Source: Bacillota bacterium (GTDB lineage: Bacteria; Bacillota; Clostridia; Clostridiales; Clostridiaceae). Taken from it: DNA of 5,885 bases. The stretch is from the NCBI GenBank assembly GCA_023427705.1, contig JAEZAL010000127.1, positions 1-5,885 on the forward strand, in the 5' to 3' direction. The position numbers and the translations under genes were made by a program. The notes beneath the pieces are model-generated. The model saw only the letters and a program-made list of their open reading frames with translations, had not been told where the DNA came from and did no database searches. Every line of letters starts with the position of its first letter. Position 1 is the first letter of the stretch. Positions 1 to 4,845 of the stretch are shown piece after piece.

Positions 1-691
1 GGAGAATATATATTAAGAAATGGTAAATATAATAATAAACAAAGATACATTTGCAAAGAGACATAAACTTCTTAACTGTATAAGTGAATTTCTTGGTGTA
101 GGCTCTGTTGATGGAGTAGTTGAGGCAGATGAAGTTTTCTTTGCGTATTCATACAAAGGAACTAAACCTATAAATATGCCAAGACCTTCTCGTAAAAGAG
201 GCAAACAAGTTAAGAAAAGAGGTATCTCTAAAGAACAAGTATGTGTTGGCACTGCTCTTGATAGACAAGGCAATTTGATTATAGAGTTATTATGCACAGG
301 AAGAATGACTTCTGATGAATAAAAAAAACTTTATGTTAATCGTATAGGAGAAAACTCCATTCTTTGCACTGATAGCCATAAGAGTTATATACAATTTGCA
401 GAAGATATGGAATTAGAACATAAGAGAATTAAAAGAGGTTAGCATAAAGAAGATATATATTATATTCAACATATAAATAGCCTTCATTCTAATTTAAAAA
501 GATGGATGAGTAGGTTTAATGGTGTTGCAACAAAATATCTTAGCAATTATATGAAATGGCATAAATGGGTAAATATCTTTAGTTCAGAAAAAGAATCTAT
601 CCAAATTAAGAATTTTATGATTCATAGTAATATATCTCATAGGTATACTAAGATAAAAGAATTTAAAAATATAGAGCCAATGTTTGTATAG
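1..691 (+). pseudogene. IS1595-family (ISXO2-like) transposase remnant, broken by in-frame stops
   Basis: One reading frame (codons starting at 2, 5, ... 20) carries recognisable IS1595-type transposase sequence up to a TAG at 689-691, but it is interrupted by TAA at 14-16, TAA at 320-322 and TAG at 440-442. The similarity continues in the same frame after each stop, so these are nonsense mutations and not frameshifts. Landmarks are VEADEVFF (first catalytic Asp, codon 128-130), a basic KRGKQVKKRG stretch, CTDSHKSY (second Asp, 371-373) and IQHINSLHSNLKRW, where Asn (476-478) is followed seven residues later by Lys (497-499). That fits the DDN-K variant I recall for part of this family; no Glu is present there. 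FNGVATKYLSNYMKWHKW is the usual C-terminal motif. The N-terminal zinc-ribbon/HTH part lies outside the window. The TAA at 14-16 may be internal to the old gene; the ATG at 20 has no convincing role as a native start. It should be inactive. Confidence 0.87.
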
Positions 692-702
692 TTATTATTT
701 AA

Positions 703-732
703 TTGGAATTATTATACAAATAAGAGTATAAT
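703..732 (+). promoter_or_regulatory. Candidate sigma-A promoter of the zinc-ribbon membrane protein gene
   Basis: TTGGAA at 703-708 (4 of 6 match to the -35 consensus), an 18-nt spacer and a perfect TATAAT at 727-732. It lies 11 nt past the transposase stop and about 58 nt before the ATG at 791, so the -35 box may derive from the old insertion-sequence end. In such AT-rich DNA a TATAAT can occur by chance. Confidence 0.5.
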
Positions 733-790
733 AAATGTATAAATGATTTATAAGTTATTTATAGCAATATAAACAATTAGGAGGCTATAT

Positions 791-1069
791 ATGGAGAAAA
801 AATTAAATGTCTTATTTTTTAGAAGAATTTCTTTAATATGTTTGTTTAGTTCAATTATCATATCTTTATTATCTACCTTTTTAAACATTATTATTGGGGG
901 AATAGTTGGAATTACTTTATTAATTATATATATTATAATATCTATAGTGTTTTGGAGATGCCCATTTTGTAAAAAGAGATTACCAATGAGATTTGACCCT
1001 AAAAATGTAGATGAAGTCTTGTGTCCATACTGTAATACAAATCTGTTGTATGGAGAAGAAAAGAAATGA
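791..1069 (+). CDS. Small membrane protein with two TM helices and a C-terminal zinc ribbon
   Basis: The protein has 92 residues. The start is fixed by AGGAGG at 779-784, six bases before the ATG. Residues about 12-55 form two hydrophobic helices with a Gly-Gly turn near 36-38. The C-terminal tail has CPFC (57-60) and CPYC (78-81), two CxxC knuckles 17 residues apart, the usual pattern of a zinc ribbon, here predicted to be cytoplasmic and tethered to the membrane. I do not recognise a named family and assign no function; zinc-ribbon membrane proteins of this size are common in clostridia and may scaffold or sense. It has its own candidate promoter. Its last 30 codons plus the 3' flank are repeated at 1809-1926, where the rest of the gene is missing, so this intact copy may be one of two former paralogues or the source of a partial duplication. 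No obvious T-tracted terminator follows it. Confidence 0.8.
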   Translation: MEKKLNVLFFRRISLICLFSSIIISLLSTFLNIIIGGIVGITLLIIYIIISIVFWRCPFCKKRLPMRFDPKNVDEVLCPYCNTNLLYGEEKK

Positions 1070-1094
1070 TGAATATTTGTGATAATTTTAAAAT
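978..1094 (+). repeat. Direct repeat copy 1 (3' end of the zinc-ribbon gene plus flank)
   Basis: The 117 bases from GATTACC at 978 to AAAAT at 1094 match 1809-1926 with two substitutions and one extra A in copy 2. The substitutions are C1018/T1849, synonymous in Val76, and A1037/G1868, Thr83 to Ala. The match starts inside codon 63 of the zinc-ribbon gene and ends inside what is, in copy 2, the left arm of a palindromic terminator. Confidence 0.93.
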
Positions 1095-1166
1095 TTTAAC
1101 TGTAAGTATATTATTTTTTAGCTAATTATTACTACTTTAAATATTAGTTAAAATTTAACAGTAGTA
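1091..1166. repeat. AT-rich inverted repeats between the zinc-ribbon and GerMN genes
   Basis: AAATTTTAAC at 1091-1100 pairs perfectly with GTTAAAATTT at 1147-1156. A second dyad pairs 1130-1142 with 1153-1166 (TACTACT against AGTAGTA plus a TTAAAT/ATTTAA core with one bulged G). The two are mutually exclusive because they share 1153-1156. Neither is followed by a clear T-tract. They could form a weak terminator for the upstream gene, or be chance pairing in AT-rich DNA. Confidence 0.35.
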
Positions 1167-1175
1167 TGTTATAAT
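1167..1175 (+). promoter_or_regulatory. Candidate extended -10 promoter for the GerMN gene
   Basis: TGTTATAAT at 1167-1175 is a perfect extended -10 (TG, one base, TATAAT). The -35 position at about 1147-1152 (GTTAAA) is weak, as is common with extended -10 promoters. It lies 15 nt before the GGAGG ribosome site, giving a very short leader. Confidence 0.5.
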
Positions 1176-1197
1176 AAAAAAACAATTATAGGAGGTC

Positions 1198-1650
1198 TTG
1201 AAAATTAAAAAAAAAATTGCGTTAATTACTATTATAATATGTGTGATAGGTATTTTTTCATTTATAAAATATAATGAATTTGATAAGTCGAAAATTATAA
1301 TAACTTTCTATGTTGCAAATAAAGATGCTACAGATTTTGATACTTACCAAAAACGTATTGACAACAATTTAATTGAAATTATTCAAGAATTGATTAATAA
1401 TAAAAAAAGTGGTATTCCTACGGGAACCAAGCTGTTAGGGATAGATGTAAAAGATACAATAGCTTATATAAATCTTAATTCAATATATGCAAGTGATACT
1501 GCTAGTAATTCATCAACTGGAAGTTTATTTAAAATTGGTTCTATAAAGAATACACTATTAAATAATAAATCTCTTAATATAGATAAAGTTTGCTTTTTAA
1601 TAGAAGGTGAACAAGTTAATTTAATAGGTCCCAATGTTGTAAATGATTAA
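1198..1650 (+). CDS. Membrane-anchored GerMN-domain protein (no ATG start)
   Basis: The product has about 148-150 residues. A basic N-terminus and one hydrophobic helix (about residues 6-23) form an uncleaved signal anchor; there is no lipobox. Residues about 32-145 resemble the GerMN domain of the spore germination/sporulation protein GerM: a TFYVAN strand, a long helix EIIQELINNK, then IPTGTKLLGIDVKDTIAYINLN and a late strand IDKVCFLIEGEQV. GerMN proteins act at the cell envelope, often near peptidoglycan hydrolases, and an amidase remnant lies convergent to it. The start is unusual. The frame is closed by TAG at 1189-1191 and there is no Met codon anywhere in it. TTG at 1198 is only 2 nt from GGAGG (1191-1195), while ATT at 1204 has ideal spacing and may be a mutated ATG. 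A run of ten A follows at 1207-1216. Expression may be low or lost, and the coordinates given use TTG. Confidence 0.72.
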   Translation: MKIKKKIALITIIICVIGIFSFIKYNEFDKSKIIITFYVANKDATDFDTYQKRIDNNLIEIIQELINNKKSGIPTGTKLLGIDVKDTIAYINLNSIYASDTASNSSTGSLFKIGSIKNTLLNNKSLNIDKVCFLIEGEQVNLIGPNVVND

Positions 1651-1690
1651 AAAAATAAAAAGCGAAAAAATTTCGGTTTTTATTTTTTTT
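1651..1690. terminator. Bidirectional intrinsic terminator between GerMN gene and amidase remnant
   Basis: Arms 1651-1667 (an A-rich stretch ending GCGAAA) and 1671-1687 (TTTCGG followed by a T-rich stretch) pair over 17 positions with a single G/G mismatch and a 3-nt loop. The plus-strand side ends in a run of T at 1683-1690, and the A-rich left arm gives a T-run on the minus strand. It starts directly after the GerMN stop and ends 2 nt before the amidase stop, so it serves both convergent genes. Confidence 0.8.
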
Positions 1691-1691
1691 A

Positions 1692-1802
1692 TTAAATATT
1701 GTTTAGGATTGCTCCTGCAATATAACTTGCTAGTTTTTCTGGTCCTACAGATTTATATTTTGCAACGTCATTTGGATTTGATATGAAGAAAGGCTCTACA
1801 AT
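1692..1802 (-). pseudogene. C-terminal stub of N-acetylmuramoyl-L-alanine amidase (Amidase_3 type)
   Basis: On the minus strand 36 codons and a TAA stop read IVEPFFISNPNDV, then AKYKSVGPEK, then LASYIAGAILNNI. VEPFFISNP corresponds to the C-terminal motif of the zinc-dependent Amidase_3 family (commonly VE.GFISN), including its catalytic Glu; the closing SYIAGAI helix is also typical. The intact enzyme would cleave the amide bond between MurNAc and the stem peptide of peptidoglycan. The zinc-binding His/Glu residues and the whole N-terminal part are missing: at about 1803-1808 the sequence switches to the second copy of the zinc-ribbon gene 3' end, which runs in the opposite direction. It is therefore a non-functional fragment. 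The family assignment is by recall of the motif. Confidence 0.72.
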
Positions 1803-1808
1803 TAAAAA

Positions 1809-1926
1809 GATTACCAATGAGATTTGACCCTAAAAATGTAGATGAAGTTTTGTGTCCATACTGTAATGCAAATCTGTTGTATGGAGAAGAAAAGAAATGA
1901 TGAAATATTTGTGATAATTTTAAAAT
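1809..1926 (+). pseudogene. Truncated second copy of the zinc-ribbon gene 3' end (direct repeat copy 2)
   Basis: This 118-base segment matches 978-1094 at all but two positions plus one inserted A. It encodes RLPMRFDPKNVDEV and then LCPYCNANLLYGEEKK before TGA at 1898-1900, so it keeps only the second CxxC knuckle and lacks both membrane helices. The frame is closed upstream by TGA at 1784-1786, and the internal ATG at 1817 has no ribosome site. It is a remnant, joined at its left edge to the truncated amidase. Confidence 0.88.
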
Positions 1927-1955
1927 CAGACAAATTTGTCTGATTTTAAAATTAT
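1914..1955. terminator. Perfect 42-nt palindrome, probable bidirectional terminator
   Basis: The core arms TAAAATCAGACAAA (1921-1934) and TTTGTCTGATTTTA (1935-1948) are exact reverse complements with no gap, and pairing continues without a mismatch out to 1914 and 1955. It lies 14 nt after the stop of the zinc-ribbon remnant and 36 nt beyond the stop of the minus-strand membrane protein, the expected place for a terminator shared by convergent genes. The T-rich ends of the stem take the place of a separate long T-tract. Confidence 0.7.
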
Positions 1956-1991
1956 TATTATCAACATTGTTTTAAAACAGAGCGAAATATT

Positions 1992-2297
1992 TTAATGAAA
2001 GAAAAAAAGAATTAGAAAAACTATAGGAAGTGTAATTATTAATATAGATATATTAATTATTATTTTGATAGGTTTACTAAATATGCTCTCTTTTACTGAA
2101 TTAACTTTAAATATTATTAATGATATAAAGAATACTATGGTAGCAACAATTAAATAAGCTAAAAAAGTAAAACTTCCAGTCATAGTAGGTGTACCTGCTA
2201 CTAATTCATTATGATGTATTATATCAGTTCTAAATAATCCAATTGCCAATATAAAAATCCATATTGCTATTGATAAAATCCAGTTTTTCTCTTTCAT
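1992..2297 (-). CDS. Small three-helix membrane protein of unknown function
   Basis: The protein has 101 residues. The start MKEKNWIL is chosen because GGGGAG lies just upstream of this ATG (3-nt gap, with an AGG further up). A longer in-frame version back to 2363 would add a polar leader encoded by the upstream dyad and promoter region and is unlikely. Three hydrophobic segments are visible at about 6-22, 43-64 and 78-100. Between the first two is a polar loop, FRTDIIHHNELVAGTPTMTG, with paired His. No Cys, no catalytic motif and no family I recognise. It is not in an operon: glpK upstream on the same strand ends in a strong terminator, and a dyad-containing candidate promoter precedes this gene. 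No function is assigned. Confidence 0.65.
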   Translation of the reverse strand: MKEKNWILSIAIWIFILAIGLFRTDIIHHNELVAGTPTMTGSFTFLAYLIVATIVFFISLIIFKVNSVKESIFSKPIKIIINISILIITLPIVFLILFFFH

Positions 2298-2321
2298 TCT
2301 CTCCCCTACCTTTCTATATAT

Positions 2322-2352
2322 TTTATAATTCAGCTTGGCTGAATTATTACAA
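2322..2352 (-). promoter_or_regulatory. Candidate promoter with perfect dyad in a 19-bp spacer
   Basis: On the minus strand TTGTAA (2352-2347) and TATAAA (2327-2322) are separated by 19 bp. The spacer is nearly filled by a perfect inverted repeat, ATAATTCAGC / GCTGAATTAT (plus strand 2325-2334 and 2338-2347, 3-nt centre). It would drive the 101-residue membrane protein gene. Long-spacer promoters with a central dyad are typical of MerR-type regulation, but a plain hairpin is equally possible. Confidence 0.35.
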
Positions 2353-2354
2353 AA

Positions 2355-2386
2355 ATTATACATTATTAATTATGCATTATGCATTA
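2355..2386. repeat. Short AT-rich repeat (ATTATGCATT units)
   Basis: Imperfect reiterations of ATTATRCATT lie between the glpK terminator and the 101-residue gene, including TATGCATTATGCATTA at 2371-2386, which contains two self-complementary ATGCAT palindromes. I see no coding content. Confidence 0.45.
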
Positions 2387-2410
2387 AAAAAAGGTTGCCC
2401 TTAGGCAACC
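2386..2410 (-). terminator. Intrinsic terminator of the glp operon (after glpK)
   Basis: Read on the minus strand: GGTTGCC (2410-2404), loop TAAG, GGCAACC (2399-2393), then seven T (2392-2386). It is a GC-rich 7-bp stem beginning 10 nt after the glpK stop, a textbook Rho-independent terminator. Confidence 0.93.
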
Positions 2411-2420
2411 CTATTTTATT

Positions 2421-3917
2421 TTATTCTTCTTCCCATCTTAGTGATCTCTTAACTGCTTTTGTCCAACCATTATAATACTTATTAACTTTATCAGCATCTA
2501 ATTTTGGTTCAAATTCATCTGACATATGCCAGAATTTCTTAATTTCTTCTTTGTCTTTCCAGAATCCTACTGCAAGTCCTGCTAAGCATGCTGCTCCTAA
2601 AGCTGTAGTTTCTGAAATTATAGGTCTTATTACGTTTGTTCCAACGATATCAGCTTGGAATTGCATTAAGAATTTATTTCTACTTGCTCCTCCATCTACT
2701 TTAATTCCCTTAAGCTCAGTTCCTACGTCTTCTTTCATAGCATCTATAAGGTCTTTAGTTTGATATGCTATAGATTCTAAAGCAGCTCTAATTAAGTGAT
2801 TTCTGTTAGCTCCTCTAGTTAATCCAAATATAGCTCCTCTTGCATACATATCCCAATGTGGTGCTCCTAGTCCAACGAATGCTGGAACTATATAAACTCC
2901 TCCATTATCATCAACTTTAGTAGCAAAGTATTCAGTATCAGCTGAATCATTAACTAATTTTAATTCATCTCTAAGCCATTGAACTACTGCTCCACCAACG
3001 AAAACAGATCCTTCTAAAGCATATTGAACTTTTCCATCTAAGCCTATTGCTATAGTAGTTAAAAGTCCATTTTTACTTTCAACCATTTCTTCACCAGTAT
3101 TCATTAATAAGAAGCATCCAGTACCATAAGTATTCTTAGCTTCTCCTTTTTCAAAACAAGTTTGTCCAAATAAAGCTGATTGTTGGTCTCCTGCTATTCC
3201 AGCTATAGGAACTTGTACATCTGTCTTTCCACCAAGATTAGTATATCCATAAACTTCTGATGAATTTTTCACTTCTGGTAACATAGATTTTGGAATATTT
3301 AATTCTTCTAAAATCTTATCATCCCATCTTAAATCTTTTATATTATAAAGCATTGTTCTAGAAGCATTTGTATAGTCTGTAACATGAACTTGTCCATTAG
3401 TTAACTTCCATACAAGCCATGTATCTACAGTACCAAATAACAATTCTCCTCTTTCAGCCTTTTCTCTTGCTCCCTCAACATTATCTAATATCCATTTAAT
3501 TTTAGTTCCTGAGAAATATGCATCAACAACTAAACCTGTATTTTCTTTAATATATCCTTCTAACCCTTTAGCCTTCAAATTATCACATATGTCAGCTGTT
3601 CTTCTACATTGCCAAACTATTGCATTATATACTGGAGCTCCAGTATTTTTATCCCATACTATAGTAGTTTCTCTTTGATTAGTGATACCTATTGCTGCTA
3701 CTTCATCTTGACTTATATTAGTTTTAGCTATAACTTCTTGAAGAACTCCATATTGAGTTGCCCATATTTCTAATGGATCATGCTCTACCCAACCTTCTTT
3801 AGGATATATTTGAGTAAACTCTTTTTGACTTACTCCTAATATATTTTGCTCTTTATCAAATACTATTGCTCTTGAACTAGTAGTACCTTGGTCTAAGGCT
3901 ATAATGTATTTTTTCAT
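2421..3917 (-). CDS. glpK: Glycerol kinase
   Basis: This FGGY-family kinase phosphorylates glycerol with ATP to sn-glycerol 3-phosphate in the cytoplasm, trapping glycerol that enters through GlpF. Its 498 residues are full length for the family. The ATG at 3917 (MKKYIIALDQ) is chosen: AAGGAG at 3932-3927 sits 9 nt before it, whereas a GTG two codons upstream would be only 3 nt from it. Visible motifs: phosphate-binding DQGTTSSR (9-16), QRETT (81-85) and WQCRR (102-106) for glycerol, AYFSGTK (133-139), GDQQSALFGQ with catalytic Asp244, KNTYGTGCF (261-269), VGLGAPHWD (348-356) and the ATP-site KVDGGASRN (406-414). All key residues appear intact. The loop at about 225-237 (TNLGGKTDVQVP) lacks the His that is phosphorylated by HPr in bacilli and enterococci, and also the Gly/Arg pair that binds fructose-1,6-bisphosphate in E. 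coli. It is the last gene of the operon, 27 nt after glpF. Confidence 0.97.
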   Translation of the reverse strand: MKKYIIALDQGTTSSRAIVFDKEQNILGVSQKEFTQIYPKEGWVEHDPLEIWATQYGVLQEVIAKTNISQDEVAAIGITNQRETTIVWDKNTGAPVYNAIVWQCRRTADICDNLKAKGLEGYIKENTGLVVDAYFSGTKIKWILDNVEGAREKAERGELLFGTVDTWLVWKLTNGQVHVTDYTNASRTMLYNIKDLRWDDKILEELNIPKSMLPEVKNSSEVYGYTNLGGKTDVQVPIAGIAGDQQSALFGQTCFEKGEAKNTYGTGCFLLMNTGEEMVESKNGLLTTIAIGLDGKVQYALEGSVFVGGAVVQWLRDELKLVNDSADTEYFATKVDDNGGVYIVPAFVGLGAPHWDMYARGAIFGLTRGANRNHLIRAALESIAYQTKDLIDAMKEDVGTELKGIKVDGGASRNKFLMQFQADIVGTNVIRPIISETTALGAACLAGLAVGFWKDKEEIKKFWHMSDEFEPKLDADKVNKYYNGWTKAVKRSLRWEEE

Positions 3918-3944
3918 TACCACTCACTCCTTCATCAATTATAA

Positions 3945-4700
3945 TTATAATTTTAAGATAAAATCAAATAATAAGCTACCACATACGCCTCCTAATATAG
4001 GTCCTATAACTGGTATCCATGCATATCCCCAATCTGAATCAATTTTGTTTTTCATTGGTAAGAAAGCATGTACTAATCTAGGTCCTAAATCTCTAGCAGG
4101 ATTTATAGCATAACCAGTAGTTCCTCCTAATGATAAGCCTATTCCCCATACTAAAATACCAACTAAGAATGATCCCATTATTCCTACTGTTCCTACAATA
4201 TTTCCGCCTGTTCCTTCAAGTGTAACTTTAAATACTTCGCTATAAGTTATTCCTCTTATACCTATAAGTAGTATGAAAGTTCCAGTAAATTCACCTATAA
4301 AATTGTATAAAGTATCTTTTATTGCTGGTCCTGTACAGAAGGTACCTCTAACATCTTCACCAACTTCTGTTGCATCATAATGTAACTTGTAGTTAGCGTA
4401 TACTATGATCATACCTACCATAGCACCTACCATTTGAGCAATAATATACATTGGTACTTTGCTCCATTCAAATAGTCCTGATGCTGCAAGTCCAATAGTT
4501 ACCGCTGGATTTAAATGAGCTCCACCCATCCATCCTGTAATATATGCTGCGATTGCTACAGCAAATCCCCATCCTGCTGTAATAACAATCCATCCTGAAG
4601 AATTACCCTTTGTTTTTCTTAGTACTACGTTAGCAACAACACCGTTACCTAGTAAAATTAAAATAAGAGTCCCAATGAATTCAGAAAAATAAGCTTGCAT
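3945..4700 (-). CDS. glpF: Glycerol uptake facilitator (aquaglyceroporin)
   Basis: This MIP-family channel passes glycerol, and probably other small polyols and water, down its gradient across the cytoplasmic membrane. It has 251 residues and is complete, with six helices plus two half-helices. The two pore signatures are HLNPAVTIG (NPA at 64-66) and GYAINPARDLGPR (NPA at 200-202). The Asp after the second NPAR (Asp204) marks glycerol channels as opposed to strict water channels. Selectivity-filter positions read Trp44, Tyr197 and Arg203; Tyr replaces the Phe200 of E. coli GlpF, as I recall also for the B. subtilis protein. ATG at 4700 follows GGGGAG (4714-4709) by 8 nt. It is followed at 27 nt by glpK, so the two are surely co-transcribed. 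Upstream is the terminator behind glpP, which probably makes glpFK expression depend on GlpP and glycerol 3-phosphate. Confidence 0.96.
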   Translation of the reverse strand: MQAYFSEFIGTLILILLGNGVVANVVLRKTKGNSSGWIVITAGWGFAVAIAAYITGWMGGAHLNPAVTIGLAASGLFEWSKVPMYIIAQMVGAMVGMIIVYANYKLHYDATEVGEDVRGTFCTGPAIKDTLYNFIGEFTGTFILLIGIRGITYSEVFKVTLEGTGGNIVGTVGIMGSFLVGILVWGIGLSLGGTTGYAINPARDLGPRLVHAFLPMKNKIDSDWGYAWIPVIGPILGGVCGSLLFDFILKL

Positions 4701-4726
4701 ATTCTTTTCTCCCCTTTAAATAATTT

Positions 4727-4749
4727 TTATATTTTAATTTAAAATATAA
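4727..4749. repeat. AT-rich inverted repeat in the glpF leader
   Basis: TTATATTTTA (4727-4736) and TAAAATATAA (4740-4749) are perfect 10-nt arms around a 3-nt loop, about 27 nt upstream of the glpF start and just before its ribosome site. It could be a weak mRNA hairpin or an operator; in AT-rich DNA it may be chance. I found no clearly convincing separate glpF promoter here (TTGTTT near 4782 with TATTAA is weak). Confidence 0.35.
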
Positions 4750-4783
4750 TCTAATTAATAAGATCCATCCCCTAAAAAACAAT

Positions 4784-4845
4784 AAAAAACTACATAAAAC
4801 CGCCTTGCAGTTCTATGTAGCTTCTCTCTAATACTCTTCTACATA
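4784..4845 (-). promoter_or_regulatory. Candidate GlpP-controlled terminator/antiterminator ahead of glpFK
   Basis: On the minus strand the terminator is CTACATAGAAC (4820-4810), a 9-nt loop, GTTTTATGTAG (4800-4790) and six T (4789-4784): 11 pairs including one G-U. Upstream, the last seven bases of glpP including its stop, TATGTAG (4845-4839), are identical to the end of the right arm and exactly complementary to CTACATA of the left arm. A competing 7-bp hairpin with an 18-nt loop can therefore form and would break the terminator. GlpP is known in B. subtilis to antiterminate at glp leaders when bound to glycerol 3-phosphate. That it acts on this element is inference; the hairpin may simply end glpP mRNA. 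Confidence 0.65.

Noticed and set aside
13..297. Minus-strand open frame over the transposase
   Set aside because: The opposite strand carries clear transposase homology; this frame has no ribosome site or recognisable sequence.
320..442. Stop-codon read-through or programmed recoding in the transposase
   Set aside because: The stops are different codons in different contexts with no frameshift signal; simple nonsense decay explains them.
2298..2363. Longer N-terminus for the 101-residue membrane protein
   Set aside because: The added codons lie over a perfect dyad and promoter-like boxes and lack a ribosome site, while the ATG at 2297 has GGGGAG before it.
2371..2386. CRISPR array
   Set aside because: The repeated units are about 10 nt, contiguous and low complexity, with no spacers and no cas genes nearby.
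2551..2763. Plus-strand open frame inside glpK
   Set aside because: It is antisense to strongly conserved glycerol kinase codons, has no ribosome site and no protein-like motif.
3904..4113. Plus-strand open frame over the glpF-glpK junction
   Set aside because: It is antisense to the glpF C-terminus and the glpK start, with low-complexity translation and no family resemblance.
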